Positions 18,123 through 27,839 of a stretch of DNA of 64,000 nt are shown piece by piece. Position 1 is the stretch's first letter, and every line of letters begins with the position of its first letter. The notes under the pieces are model-generated. The model saw nothing but the letters and a program-made list of their open reading frames with translations, was not told the origin of the DNA and made no database searches. The DNA comes from Alphaproteobacteria bacterium (GTDB taxonomy: Bacteria > Pseudomonadota > Alphaproteobacteria > Rhizobiales > GCA-2746425). Both the position numbers and the translations under genes were made by a program. The stretch covers positions 868,001 through 932,000 of the forward strand of contig JANSWZ010000001.1 of NCBI GenBank assembly GCA_024743215.1, given 5' to 3'.

Positions 18123-20378
18123 CTATGATTTGGACTTTGCTTTGGATTTACTGCGTTTGGCAAGTGATTTCGGCGGGTTCTTTTTAAGCGACTTGCCCCG
18201 GCCCGAAAGGCTTGGATTTGTCAGGAAGTGATTGTGCAAGTTAAACGGCTCTTCGCCCTCTTCCGGCACCATCCTTTGGGATGACCCGTCGGACAGTATT
18301 TCCCAGCTTTGCTGATTGTCACGCAGGTTGGCAACCATAATCTGATCAATAATCTGATCATGCACGGTTGGATTGTTGATCGGAACCATGGTTTCCACCC
18401 GCCGGTCCAGGTTGCGCGGCATGAAATCGGCAGATCCAATATAGACGATGGCATCATCTGAAGGCAGCCCCTTGCCATTGCCAAAACAGACGATGCGGCT
18501 GTGTTCCAGAAACCGACCAACGATGGATTTCACGCGGATGTTTTCCGAAATTCCCGCCATTTGCGGGCGCAAACAACAGATGCCACGAATGACAAGGTCA
18601 ATTTTCACCCCAGCTTGACTGGCTCTGTAAAGGGCGTCGATCAACACAGGATCAACCAAAGAATTCATCTTGGCCCAGATCTGGGCCGGCTTTCCCGCCT
18701 TGGCGTGGTCGATTTCCCGCTTGATATGGGACAACATCTGGTCCCGCAGCGTATAGGGCGAGATTGCCAGACGTTCCACATCCTGTGGCCGTGCGTAGCC
18801 GGTGATGAAATTGAAAACACGTGCCGCATCGCGTGCCAGAATCGGATCGTCGGTAAAATAGGATAAATCGGTGTAGATCTTCGCCGTAATCGGATGGTAG
18901 TTGCCGGTTCCGAAGTGACAATATGTGCGCATCTGGCCATTCTCACGCCGGATCACCAGCGACATTTTGGCGTGGGTCTTCAGTTCAAGAAAACCGTAAA
19001 CGACCTGAACACCGGCACGCTCCAGATCTCGCGCCCAGCGGATGTTGGCTTCCTCGTCAAATCGTGCCCGCAGTTCCACCAGTGCTGTTACTGACTTTCC
19101 GGCCTCAGCGGCCTCGACAAGTGCACTCACAATCGGGCTGTTGTTTGAAGTGCGATAAAGGGTTTGCTTGATTGCCACCACTTCCGGATCGTTTGCGGCC
19201 TGTTTCAAAAACTGCAGGACAACATCAAAGCTTTCATAAGGATGGTGCACCACCAGATCTTTTTCACGAATTGCCCCAAAACAATCACCGCCATGTTCGC
19301 GGATGCGTTCCGGGAACCGGGCCGCCGGTTTTGGGAACAGCAGTTTAGGCAGATCCAGTTTGACAAGTTGAGACAGATCACTGAGTGCCATCAGGCCTTC
19401 GGTGACGACAACCTCATCTGAGCTTGCATGTAATGCCTCGGCCACGAATTTCCTGAGATTTGGCGGAAATTCGCTGCTGAGTTCCAACCGGATAACGGAC
19501 CCGCGCCTGCGACGTTTGAGAGCCGTTTCAAACAGCAGAACCAAGTCTTCGGCCTCGTCCTCGATCTCCATTTCAGAGTCGCGTATGACGCGGAAAGCCC
19601 CTTTTGCAAGGACCTCATATCCTGGAAACAAACGCGATATGAAGAGAGCAATGACGTCTTCAAGCGCAATGAAACGGGCCACCGAGCCTTCATCTGCGGG
19701 CAGTTTCACGAAACGATTGATGGCCCCGGGCACACGCAACAACCCAGTCATCGCCTTGTTTCGGCTGTTTTGCTTGGCGGTCGCCTGCAATTGCAGGACA
19801 AGCGAGAATCCCAGATTCGGAATAAAAGGAAATGGGTGAGCAGGATCAATCGCAAGCGGTGTTAGAACCGGAAATATATTTTCGGTGAAATAATCGTCCA
19901 ACCATTGCAGATCTTCTACCGGCAGAGCATCGGCAGACAACAGGAAAATGCCGCTTTTCTCAAGTTCCTTGCGCAGATTGTTAAACGTTGTCTGTTGGTC
20001 GAGAACAAGTTTTTCAACAGCTGTGGCCAATTGATCCAGTTGCTGCGTGGGGGTCAGCCCGTCGGCGCTGAGTGTTTTGATGCCTTCACGTTGCTGACCT
20101 TTCAATCCGGCGACACGGACCATGAAAAATTCACTCAGATTATCACCCGAAATTGAAAGAAACCGCAGTCGTTCCAACAAGGGATGTTCCGGGTTTTCCG
20201 CCTCTTCAAGAACCCGACTGTTAAAGCCGAGCCATGACAATTCCCGGTTTATGAAACGGGCCGGATCTTTCATCAGCTTGGAATCAAGTTTCAGAGGCGT
20301 ACTTCCGGCAGAGGGTTCGGGTGGCTGAGGTGCCGTCTGGATGTCCAGTGCATCAACGCTCTCAAACTTTTCTTCCAT
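18123..20378 (-). CDS. ppk1: Polyphosphate kinase 1
   Basis: Ppk1 polymerises the gamma-phosphate of ATP into polyphosphate at the inner membrane. The order is an N-terminal helical domain ([20 protein letters not shown] near 50), a head domain and two phospholipase-D-like catalytic halves. The active-site region [17 protein letters not shown] lies near residue 460. The C-terminus is a highly basic tail ([20 protein letters not shown]). The ATG at 20378 is preferred to the upstream in-frame TTG at 20393. It sits between hdaA and ppx on one strand. Confidence 0.94.
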   Translation of the reverse strand: MEEKFESVDALDIQTAPQPPEPSAGSTPLKLDSKLMKDPARFINRELSWLGFNSRVLEEAENPEHPLLERLRFLSISGDNLSEFFMVRVAGLKGQQREGIKTLSADGLTPTQQLDQLATAVEKLVLDQQTTFNNLRKELEKSGIFLLSADALPVEDLQWLDDYFTENIFPVLTPLAIDPAHPFPFIPNLGFSLVLQLQATAKQNSRNKAMTGLLRVPGAINRFVKLPADEGSVARFIALEDVIALFISRLFPGYEVLAKGAFRVIRDSEMEIEDEAEDLVLLFETALKRRRRGSVIRLELSSEFPPNLRKFVAEALHASSDEVVVTEGLMALSDLSQLVKLDLPKLLFPKPAARFPERIREHGGDCFGAIREKDLVVHHPYESFDVVLQFLKQAANDPEVVAIKQTLYRTSNNSPIVSALVEAAEAGKSVTALVELRARFDEEANIRWARDLERAGVQVVYGFLELKTHAKMSLVIRRENGQMRTYCHFGTGNYHPITAKIYTDLSYFTDDPILARDAARVFNFITGYARPQDVERLAISPYTLRDQMLSHIKREIDHAKAGKPAQIWAKMNSLVDPVLIDALYRASQAGVKIDLVIRGICCLRPQMAGISENIRVKSIVGRFLEHSRIVCFGNGKGLPSDDAIVYIGSADFMPRNLDRRVETMVPINNPTVHDQIIDQIMVANLRDNQQSWEILSDGSSQRMVPEEGEEPFNLHNHFLTNPSLSGRGKSLKKNPPKSLAKRSKSKAKSKS

Positions 20379-20525
20379 CGAAGCTTTTACCAATCTTTGC
20401 TGAGGCCCATCGTGCCAAAACCCGATTTACAGGGGAACATAGTTCAATAATATGACAAACATGGTTCAAATGGGAATAATCTCGGCAACAGGGTTAGCAA
20501 ACCCATTCATTCGCAACTTGGCACG

Positions 20526-21188
20526 TCACAAAACATCTGCAGCCAATTGACGCGTGATCGGGCGGCCTTGTTCCAGTGACAGCCGATCCAGATCAGTCAC
20601 AAGGCGACCGGCAGCCGAAAGCGAACGCTCCATTCGGACCAGAATGTATTCCAGTACACGCGGTTCAATCGTCAATTGACGGTCTGCAAATAATTTGACC
20701 ATGACCTGACGCAATAATTGATCGCCGGGCTCATTCAGCTCCAGCGGATGAGCCGCTCGCAGTCGAGAACGCAAATCCGGCAGCGTCAGCGGCCATGAAT
20801 CTGGCCATGACCGGCTGGTTATCAACAATGTCGATGCGCGCTCACGAACATGATTGAGCAGGTGAAACATCCTTGTTTCATCCAGTTGCACTGCATAAGC
20901 GTCCTCGACAATAACAGGTGTGCTGCCAAGAACCGGCAAATCTTCCGGTTTTGGCAATTCGTCATTGTTCAAAAGCTTTGCGCCGGATTGTTGGCTGTGA
21001 ATTGCAGCCAGATGTGACTTTCCTGACCCCACCGGCCCAGCCAGAACAATCACGTCAGTTGGCCAGTCAGGCCAAGACACAATCATGTCAAAAGCTTTTT
21101 GGTTGGCGCCATCCAGTATGAAGTCCTCACGCGTCATTGCTGAAGCGATTGGCAGATCAAACGACATTTGGCCTGCCACGGGAGACAT
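20526..21188 (-). CDS. hdaA: DnaA-like replication regulator HdaA
   Basis: HdaA works with the sliding clamp to stimulate ATP hydrolysis by DnaA and so prevents re-initiation. The 220-residue protein has a clamp-binding peptide QMSFDLP at residues 7-13 and a DnaA-type AAA+ domain with Walker A GPVGSGKSHLA at 51-61. The DNA-binding domain of DnaA is absent, as expected. VIVEDAY stands at the Walker B position. The start is two bases from the stop of the AI-2E transporter gene, so they are translated together. In Caulobacter hdaA is the homologous regulator. Confidence 0.9.
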   Translation of the reverse strand: MSPVAGQMSFDLPIASAMTREDFILDGANQKAFDMIVSWPDWPTDVIVLAGPVGSGKSHLAAIHSQQSGAKLLNNDELPKPEDLPVLGSTPVIVEDAYAVQLDETRMFHLLNHVRERASTLLITSRSWPDSWPLTLPDLRSRLRAAHPLELNEPGDQLLRQVMVKLFADRQLTIEPRVLEYILVRMERSLSAAGRLVTDLDRLSLEQGRPITRQLAADVL

Positions 21189-21190
21189 AT

Positions 21191-22255
21191 CTATGCGTCC
21201 TGTCCTTTGTAGAATTTGCTCTGGAGATACTGGTTGAGTGCAAACCGCACCAGTACGCCCACTGCAGCTGCCAGCGGAACTGCGACCAGCAATCCGACAA
21301 AACCGAACAATGACCCGAATGCAAACAAAGCAAACATCAACCAGACGGGGTGCAATCCTACGGAGCGCCCTACCAACCTTGGCTGTAGAACGTTGCCTTC
21401 CAGGAATTGGCCTGCCGCAAAGATCACAGCGATCAGTGCAATATGAAAATAGTCAGGCCAGAATTGCACCAGTGCCACGCCGATGGCCAGAAGGAAACCT
21501 GTAATTGAGCCAACGTATGGAATGAAACTCAACACACCGGCCAGCAAGCCAATCAACAACCCGAAATTCAACCCGGCAAGACTGAGCCCAATCGCATAGA
21601 ACGAACCGAGCAACAGACAGACAAGCCCCTGCCCGCGCACGAATCCGGCCAAAGCTGTGTTGATCTCCGTCGCCAGGCTGCGAATGATCTCTGCATTGTC
21701 GCGAGGCAGCCACAAATTCACTTTGGCCACCATGCGATCCCAATCATACAGCAGATAAAATGCGACGACAGGCGTTACGACAAACAGGCTTGCGATATCC
21801 AGAATTGCCTGTCCGCCGCTCCATACCGAGCGCAGCAAGCTGGTGAGCCAGCCTGCGCCTTCGGCCAGCAGTTCGGAGAATGATTGTTGAACAGACGTTC
21901 TGTCCTCGCCAACAAAGCGTTCCAGCCAACCTGCGTTGAATTCCGACAGTCTCACCTGCAGCTGCGAGACAAGCGCGGGCAGCCGTTCGATGAAACTTGC
22001 GGTTTGCGCGCCGAGCAGAGGAATAATGATAACCAGTGAAAGCACAAACAGGATGAGAAACAGCGCGAGAATGACAACTGTTGCCATCATCCGACTGAAG
22101 CGGCGGCGTTCAAACCAATCGGCCAGCGGATCAAGACAATAGGCAAGGCCCATGCCTGCAACGAAGGGTAACAGAATGCCACGAAACAGGTACAGGAATA
22201 CAATGAGAACCGCCAAAGCGGTGAGCCAGAAATAGACGTGAGTTCGAAGTTTCAA
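21191..22255 (-). CDS. AI-2E family (PerM-like) transporter
   Basis: This 354-residue polytopic inner-membrane protein has about eight helices, with two at the N-terminus, a soluble loop of about 100 residues (QLQVRLSEFNAGW) and a C-terminal cluster. The LQPRLVGRSVGLHPVWLMFAL segment near residue 300 is the most conserved family block. Members export a range of small solutes; the substrate here is unknown. It is immediately upstream of hdaA in one unit, an arrangement common in Rhizobiales. Confidence 0.88.
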   Translation of the reverse strand: MKLRTHVYFWLTALAVLIVFLYLFRGILLPFVAGMGLAYCLDPLADWFERRRFSRMMATVVILALFLILFVLSLVIIIPLLGAQTASFIERLPALVSQLQVRLSEFNAGWLERFVGEDRTSVQQSFSELLAEGAGWLTSLLRSVWSGGQAILDIASLFVVTPVVAFYLLYDWDRMVAKVNLWLPRDNAEIIRSLATEINTALAGFVRGQGLVCLLLGSFYAIGLSLAGLNFGLLIGLLAGVLSFIPYVGSITGFLLAIGVALVQFWPDYFHIALIAVIFAAGQFLEGNVLQPRLVGRSVGLHPVWLMFALFAFGSLFGFVGLLVAVPLAAAVGVLVRFALNQYLQSKFYKGQDA

Positions 22256-22373
22256 AGCGACATATCCTGAATTCGTGGTTTTCGACAGTTATGATCCTAG
22301 ACCGACATGAGTCATAGCATATGTGGCTGGGTCTCAAAATCGGGAAACAGCACGCAAAATTCGAAGGCCTGCA

Positions 22374-22919
22374 TCATGGTTTGTCTTCAATCCTTGCCAT
22401 ATGACGAAACCAATCGAGCAAATAGGCCAAAGTTGATAACAGGGTTAGCACCGCCACCAAAAAAACGGCCATATTCATGAAGATGCCCAATTGAAGATCG
22501 AACGCCATGGCTGCCATGAACAGGCAAACCAGAACGATTTGGGCAAGCGTATTGGCTTTACTCACCATTAGCGGCTTCATTGGGATCGGTTGATGCAAAA
22601 CCCAGGACAGGATAACCGCTCCCAAAATCAATAAATCACGACTGATAACAAGAATCACCAACCAAAGCGGCAGCAGGCCCTGAATTCCAAGAGCGAGAAA
22701 CACAGCCACCAACATGACCTTGTCTGCCAGGGGATCCAGATGCGCTCCCAGTTCTGAAGCCTGGTTGAACCGCTTGGCAATAAAACCATCAACGCCATCA
22801 GAAAGGCCTGCAATCAGGAACAACCAGAAAGCCAGTGAAAATTGCTGAGTGCTGATAAGCCACACGACCAATGGTGCCGCGAACAGCCGGAATACCGAAA
22901 TCATGTTTGGGATTGTCAT
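22374..22919 (-). CDS. CDP-alcohol phosphatidyltransferase (PgsA-like)
   Basis: The 181-residue membrane enzyme transfers a phosphatidyl group from CDP-diacylglycerol to an alcohol. The family motif is seen as SDGVDGFIAKRF followed by GAHLDPLADK, i.e. D-x2-D-G-x2-A-x-R with the two later aspartates. Size and motif spacing fit phosphatidylglycerophosphate synthase or a bacterial eukaryote-type cardiolipin synthase. About six helices are visible. It diverges from purM across 450 bases. Confidence 0.85.
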   Translation of the reverse strand: MTIPNMISVFRLFAAPLVVWLISTQQFSLAFWLFLIAGLSDGVDGFIAKRFNQASELGAHLDPLADKVMLVAVFLALGIQGLLPLWLVILVISRDLLILGAVILSWVLHQPIPMKPLMVSKANTLAQIVLVCLFMAAMAFDLQLGIFMNMAVFLVAVLTLLSTLAYLLDWFRHMARIEDKP

Positions 22920-23371
22920 GATACTATCTGGTCTGGCTCATATTCTAAATCAATATCAGGACTTTGAATCGTGCCACCTGTCTACTGCAACGCCGAAATA
23001 ATTGAAACTGGCAAGGACGAAAACTTCAACCTGCGTTTGTGCTCTTTAAGCCATTTGAGCTTTCCTATACAGATGCTTCCTGCCGGTTCGCACACACCTC
23101 AGCCAGATTGAGAATGGACGACGCGCTGCCAGCTAACCATCGACACTGTTCAAAGCCCTGCCTTTCTCAAACAACCAGACCATAGGACCTTGCTAAGTCC
23201 TCATAGACATAGATGCCGTTTCCTGAGGCTTCAATCCTGTCCATCTGATTTTTCCTGTGACCTGAGGAAAGTCTTGGTCATTATAACAGTTTTGGGCTTG
23301 AATTCGTGGGTTTCAGCGGGCAAACCGGCTACATCTATCTGATTAGCTCAACAATCGCCGGGATACGCATA
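22920..23371. other. Intergenic region between PgsA-like gene and purM
   Basis: This 452-base stretch must hold the divergent promoters. I see no riboswitch or terminator. On the minus strand, 23244-23065 reads as about 59 sense-like codons starting with ATG and broken once by TGA at 23169-23167 (MDRIEASGNGIYVYEDLARS before it). It could be a decayed gene fragment or chance. Confidence 0.3.
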
Positions 23372-24463
23372 ATGGGTGACACCGAAAATTCCAAATCCAA
23401 TGGCCTGTCCTATCGTGATGCAGGTGTCGACATCGACGCGGGCAATGCTCTGATTGACGACATAAAGCCAATGGTCAAAGCGACCAGTCGGCCGGGCGCG
23501 GATTCCGAACTGGGTGGTTTTGGCGGTCTCTTCGATCTGAAAGCTGCCGGATTTCAGGATCCAATTCTGGTGGCGGCAAATGATGGGGTTGGCACGAAAC
23601 TGGCGCTGGCAGTGGAATCCGGTCGGCATGGGACAATCGGAATTGATCTGGTAGCGATGTGCGTGAATGATCTGATTGTCCAGGGTGCCGAACCCCTGTT
23701 CTTTCTGGACTATTACGCCTGCGGCAAACTTGACCGGACAGTGGCTGCAAATGTCGTTTCCGGAATTGCAGAAGGCTGCAAAATGGCTGGCGCAGCACTG
23801 ATCGGTGGCGAAACAGCCGAAATGCCCGGCCTTTACCGCGAAGGTGATTATGATCTGGCAGGTTTCTGTGTGGGTGCTGTCGAACGGGGTCAAACCCTGC
23901 CACGCCAAGACGTGGAAGCAGGAGATGTGCTGATTGGCCTCCCCTCCTCCGGGATCCACTCCAATGGGTATTCTCTCGTGCGCAAAGTTCTTTCAATAAG
24001 CGGTGCTGCCCTGACGGAACCAGCTGTCTTTGCACCCGATCAGTCTCTGGGCGAAGTTCTAATGGAGCCAACCCGGATTTATGTAAAACCTGTTTTAGCG
24101 GCCCTGCGGAAAACCAATGGGTTGAAAGCTCTGGCTCATATTACCGGCGGCGGATTTACAGAGAACATTCCACGCGTACTGCCTGACGATCTGTCCGTAA
24201 ATATTGATCTTGGCCAAATTCCACACGCGCCAGTGTTCAAATGGCTTTCGCAAACCGGCGGCATCGCGGAACAGGAAATGCTGCGCACCTTCAACTGCGG
24301 GGTCGGTATGGTGATCATTGTTTCACCTGATGACAAAGACGCTGTGGTGGCCGCTTTGCAGGCAGAGGGAGAGGCCCCTGTGGAAATGGGATTGCTTCAG
24401 GAGCGCAAGACCGAAGAGGCGCAGGTGCTCTACCACAATCATCTCTCCGGCTACGGGTCATGA
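23372..24463 (+). CDS. purM: Phosphoribosylformylglycinamidine cyclo-ligase
   Basis: PurM closes the imidazole ring to form aminoimidazole ribonucleotide in purine synthesis, using ATP. The N-terminal [20 protein letters not shown] and the ATP-site block [22 protein letters not shown] are diagnostic, as is [13 protein letters not shown] near residue 150. The chosen ATG at 23372 gives 363 residues; the frame is open back to 23306, but those residues are not family-like. The stop overlaps purN by four bases. Confidence 0.96.
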   Translation: MGDTENSKSNGLSYRDAGVDIDAGNALIDDIKPMVKATSRPGADSELGGFGGLFDLKAAGFQDPILVAANDGVGTKLALAVESGRHGTIGIDLVAMCVNDLIVQGAEPLFFLDYYACGKLDRTVAANVVSGIAEGCKMAGAALIGGETAEMPGLYREGDYDLAGFCVGAVERGQTLPRQDVEAGDVLIGLPSSGIHSNGYSLVRKVLSISGAALTEPAVFAPDQSLGEVLMEPTRIYVKPVLAALRKTNGLKALAHITGGGFTENIPRVLPDDLSVNIDLGQIPHAPVFKWLSQTGGIAEQEMLRTFNCGVGMVIIVSPDDKDAVVAALQAEGEAPVEMGLLQERKTEEAQVLYHNHLSGYGS

Positions 24464-25104
24464 AACAGGTTGCCATCCTTATTTCTGGGCGCGGCAGCAA
24501 TATGGAGGCCCTGTGCCGCGCATCACGCGCGCCGGAAGCCGCCTATAATGTCTGCAGTGTTATATCCAACCGCCCCGAAGCAGAAGGCCTGAACTGGGCC
24601 AGCACGAATGGGTTTGGAAGTCTTGCCGTCGATCACAAACAGTTCCCCGACAAAGCAGCGTTTGAAGCAAAGCTCCATGCCGAATTGATCGCGTGCGGGG
24701 CGGAGTATGTGTGTCTGGCAGGGTTTATGAGACTCTTGTCTGCAGAGTTCGTGCAGTCCTGGCGCGGACGGCTTTTGAACATCCATCCTTCTCTGCTGCC
24801 CAGCTTTGCCGGGCTGACACCGCAACAAAAGGCATTGGACGCCGGGGTTCGGTTGTCCGGTTGCACGGTACATTTTGTCAGTGAAATTATGGATGCCGGC
24901 CCGATTGTCGCCCAGACTGCGGTTCCGGTATTGCCGGATGACACGGAAGACACCCTCAGCAACCGCATTCTAAGGGCCGAACATCAGACCTACTGGCCAG
25001 CATTGTCTGCCGTCTGCAAGGGCCAGGTTTCCTGGGATGATGGGGAACGGGCGATTGTGTCCGAACAGCTGGGTGCCAAGCTTCACGGATGCCTCGACTT
25101 GTGA
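24460..25104 (+). CDS. purN: Phosphoribosylglycinamide formyltransferase
   Basis: PurN transfers a formyl group from 10-formyltetrahydrofolate to GAR, the third step of purine synthesis. The catalytic triad appears as N107 and H109 in [12 protein letters not shown] and D145 in [10 protein letters not shown]. The N-terminal [13 protein letters not shown] binds phosphate. The 214-residue length is normal. It starts in an ATGA overlap with purM and ends in a 22-base convergent overlap with the WYL regulator. Confidence 0.96.
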   Translation: MKQVAILISGRGSNMEALCRASRAPEAAYNVCSVISNRPEAEGLNWASTNGFGSLAVDHKQFPDKAAFEAKLHAELIACGAEYVCLAGFMRLLSAEFVQSWRGRLLNIHPSLLPSFAGLTPQQKALDAGVRLSGCTVHFVSEIMDAGPIVAQTAVPVLPDDTEDTLSNRILRAEHQTYWPALSAVCKGQVSWDDGERAIVSEQLGAKLHGCLDL

Positions 25105-25805
25105 GCTGACGGATGGTCGCAGTAAGGCTTCATGTGTATCTTCCACCAATCGGCATAAAGTGTTGCGCGTCTTGGGCGGTAGCGCTCATCCAGTACATCC
25201 ATTTTCTGGATTCTATCCGTCCGAAAATGGCGAAAGTCCACGCGTAATTCACACCACGCCACCACCACCCGTGCAGTCCGAAAATAACCAATTGAAATCG
25301 GCCAGATGATGCGTTCACTGGCTGCGCCGCTTTCATCGCTATAGCTGAGTTTCAATTTACGCTGTTCACGCATGGCGAAGCGAATTTGGGCAACATCAAC
25401 CTTGTCCTCACTCTTCAGACCGAAATCCGCCGCATAAAGTGGCGCCTCAATAAAAGTCGATTTCAGGTTTTCCGGGATCACCGCAGCGATCTTTGCAATG
25501 GCATCGCGGGCGCCCAGCTTCAACTCATCGTCGCCGCGCTCCTGCACCATGCGCATGCCCAGCATAATGGCTTCCAACTCCGCAGCAGTGAACATAAGCG
25601 GTGGAACATCATATCCATCCTCCAACACATATCCCACACCCGCTTCGCCGCGGATAGGCACACGATTCCCCATCAGATCTGCAATATCGCGATAGATAGT
25701 GCGCAGGGAAACTTCCAACTCCTCTGCAATCGCGCTGGCCGGATAGGGCCTGCGCGCACGGCGAAGTATCTGGATGATTTGTAACAGTCGGTCAGCTCGT
25801 CTCAT
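25083..25805 (-). CDS. YafY-type HTH/WYL transcriptional regulator
   Basis: The 240-residue regulator has an N-terminal DeoR-like HTH (residues 5-58, ASAIAEELEVSLRTIYRDIADL) and a WYL ligand-sensing domain at about 135-215 (WPISIGYFRTARVVVAWCELR then FRHFRTDRIQ). It diverges from a VOC-family gene, with a candidate operator between them, so it probably controls that gene and itself. Such pairs are frequent in alphaproteobacteria. The inducing ligand is unknown. Confidence 0.87.
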   Translation of the reverse strand: MRRADRLLQIIQILRRARRPYPASAIAEELEVSLRTIYRDIADLMGNRVPIRGEAGVGYVLEDGYDVPPLMFTAAELEAIMLGMRMVQERGDDELKLGARDAIAKIAAVIPENLKSTFIEAPLYAADFGLKSEDKVDVAQIRFAMREQRKLKLSYSDESGAASERIIWPISIGYFRTARVVVAWCELRVDFRHFRTDRIQKMDVLDERYRPRRATLYADWWKIHMKPYCDHPSAHKSRHP

Positions 25806-25827
25806 GAAAGTGCTATAACACAGTATC

Positions 25828-25856
25828 CTGACAGCATGTTGTCAGCAGCATGTCAG
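25828..25856. promoter_or_regulatory. Candidate operator of the WYL/VOC pair
   Basis: CTGACAGCATGTTGTCAG at 25828-25845 is an 18-base palindrome with 16 of 18 positions symmetric. It is followed directly by a shorter partial copy, CAGCATGTCAG (25846-25856). It lies 22 bases before the regulator start and 50 before the VOC gene's ATG, a good place for control of both. Confidence 0.6.
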
Positions 25857-25905
25857 TAAGATGTTTTGGTCAAATGATCTGAAAATCGATCCTCAGGAGG
25901 ACATA

Positions 25906-26340
25906 ATGGCCGAGCTACCAGAAAATCCCAGCATTTTATCCCATGTTTCCATCGGCGTCGCTGACTACGACAAGGCTGTCGCATTTTATGATGCTGTATT
26001 AGGGGCGATGGGTATTCGCAAGGTGATGGATTTTGAAAGTGCCGTGGCCTATGGCCGAGAATACCCCGAATTCTGGGTTCATTTGCCGGAAAATAATGCA
26101 CCGGCCGGAGTCGGCAACGGAACCCATTTTGCATTCGGTGCCCGATCCAAAGATGAGGTGCAGGCGTTCTGGGACGCAGCTCTTGCCAATGGTGCCAAAC
26201 CGGATGGCGACCCAGGACCACGGCCCCATTATGGCGAACCCTATTATGGTTGTTTCGTTCGGGACCTTGATGGGCACAAGATTGAGGCGACGTTTTGGGA
26301 TGTTGAACTGATGCAAAAGCTTGCAGAAAAAGCTGAATGA
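25906..26340 (+). CDS. VOC/glyoxalase-family protein
   Basis: The 144-residue protein has the two beta-alpha-beta modules of the vicinal oxygen chelate fold: SHVSIGVADYDKAVAFYDAVLG with a metal-ligand His near the start, and FVRDLDGHKIEATFWD with the terminal Glu. Members include glyoxalases, dioxygenases and antibiotic-binding proteins; which one this is cannot be told. A full AGGAGG ribosome site stands eight bases before ATG 25906, so the longer frame from 25861 is rejected. It diverges from the WYL regulator. Confidence 0.88.
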   Translation: MAELPENPSILSHVSIGVADYDKAVAFYDAVLGAMGIRKVMDFESAVAYGREYPEFWVHLPENNAPAGVGNGTHFAFGARSKDEVQAFWDAALANGAKPDGDPGPRPHYGEPYYGCFVRDLDGHKIEATFWDVELMQKLAEKAE

Positions 26341-26360
26341 ACAATTTTTCCCGTTAACAA

Positions 26361-26396
26361 AAAAGGGGCGCAGCCATTATCGGCTGCGCCCCTTTC
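26361..26396. terminator. Bidirectional terminator between the VOC gene and ndk
   Basis: A 13-base-pair stem (AAGGGGCGCAGCC/GGCTGCGCCCCTT, six-base loop) is flanked by A on the left and T on the right. It serves both convergent genes. Confidence 0.92.
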
Positions 26397-26417
26397 TTAT
26401 AAGTCCGAGTTCTGAAT

Positions 26418-26840
26418 TCAGCCGACGATCTCGTCATCGTTGAAGAAATATTTGATTTCTTCTGCGGCTGTTTCCGGCGCATCTGAGCCATGTACAGAGT
26501 TTTCACCAATTGAAAGTGCAAATTCCTTGCGGATTGTGCCTTCAGCAGCATCAGCTGGATTGGTTGCGCCCATAACTTCGCGGTTCTTGGCAATGGCATT
26601 TTCACCTTCCAGAACCTGTACAACAACAGGTTCGGAAATCATGAATTCAACCAATTCACCGAAGAATGGACGGTCTTTATGGACTGCATAAAAACCTTCT
26701 GCCTGTGCCTGGCTCATGTGAATGCGTTTGGAAGCGATGACGCGCAGACCGGCATCTTCGAATTTGGCAATGACCTTACCAGTCAGGTTGCGCTTTGTTG
26801 CATCGGGTTTGATGATTGAGAATGTGCGTTCAATAGCCAT
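26418..26840 (-). CDS. ndk: Nucleoside-diphosphate kinase
   Basis: Ndk equalises nucleoside triphosphate pools by ping-pong phosphate transfer through a phosphohistidine. The catalytic H117 lies in NSVHGSD and the N-terminal [17 protein letters not shown] is the family signature. The length of exactly 140 residues fixes the start at 26840; the longer frame to 26885 is not needed. Confidence 0.97.
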   Translation of the reverse strand: MAIERTFSIIKPDATKRNLTGKVIAKFEDAGLRVIASKRIHMSQAQAEGFYAVHKDRPFFGELVEFMISEPVVVQVLEGENAIAKNREVMGATNPADAAEGTIRKEFALSIGENSVHGSDAPETAAEEIKYFFNDDEIVG

Positions 26841-26976
26841 GTGAAAACTCTGTTTGTCTGTGTTGATTGGAGGTCGATTGCGCAAGAAGCGCAGAGTTGC
26901 GCTCTCTTAGCTTTGCCAGCGGCCTGCTGCAAGCCCTTTCGCAGAAATGCGCGCTTTGGCCATGCGTTTTGGGGGC

Positions 26977-27630
26977 TTATTGGTCCAAACGGGCATACCA
27001 GTCCAAAATCCTTGGCTTTTGTGGCAACACCTCATAGTCACTGCATTCCGCTGGCCATTTCAGGGAGCCATAGACAATGAAATCAGCATAATTTGGTACA
27101 TCACCGCCAATGAAATTCTGCTGCCGCAACATCATATCAAGAGCCAGAAGCTTGTCTTGAAAGTCTGCCCGGTGGGCGTCCCGGTCAGCGTGCATGTCTT
27201 CAAGAGTTGTTTTCAGGCTGTTTTCGCGAGACGCGCGAAAATAAGCTTTGTCCTTGTCGTCAAGAATATCGTGAATATCCTTTGCCACCATGCGAATAAT
27301 GCCCGGATGCAAGGCGGAATAGGTCCAGGCCTCTACAAACCGGCTTAGAGCAACTGCGCTTTCGCACCCGAACAATGCGGGCCGGTTCGGATAAGTTTCA
27401 TCAAGATATTCAGCGATGCGGAATGAATCGGTGACGGTGGTATCGCCGTCACACAGCATGGGCACTGTCTTTTGTCCATTGCCTTTGATCTGTGCAATTC
27501 CGGTAAAAGGAACCGCTATGGTTTCATAAGACAGCCCTTTATGTTCCAACGCTTTTTTAATGCGCCAGCAATAGGGGCTGAAGCGGCGTTCTTTGTCTTT
27601 GCCGCACAAATCATAGAGTTCAATGCTCAC
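26977..27630 (-). CDS. Glutathione S-transferase family protein
   Basis: The 217-residue protein has an N-terminal thioredoxin-like domain (residues 1-80). RRFSPYCWRIKKALEHKG carries the glutathione-site serine/cysteine, and TVPMLCDGD and TDSFRIAEYLD follow. An all-helical C-terminal domain completes it. Cytosolic; the substrate is unknown. The start is read as GTG at 27630 because GGAGA stands six bases before it; a TTG lies one codon upstream. Confidence 0.85.
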   Translation of the reverse strand: MSIELYDLCGKDKERRFSPYCWRIKKALEHKGLSYETIAVPFTGIAQIKGNGQKTVPMLCDGDTTVTDSFRIAEYLDETYPNRPALFGCESAVALSRFVEAWTYSALHPGIIRMVAKDIHDILDDKDKAYFRASRENSLKTTLEDMHADRDAHRADFQDKLLALDMMLRQQNFIGGDVPNYADFIVYGSLKWPAECSDYEVLPQKPRILDWYARLDQ

Positions 27631-27839
27631 CAATTGTCTCCCACGTGTTCAATTGTGTGTTGATGCCAGTCTCTTGGTGCCCGATCAACTATCCCTTAGG
27701 CGCAGGACCCATGAAGTGCTTCGACATGTTGCGCCTCTGACACGCAGACGGGTTAAATGCACAAACAATGGCTGTTTCGCCTTCTAACGGCATTCAGACC
27801 CTTGATTTTCCGTTGGTTGCACTGCACAAGCTCGCCACT

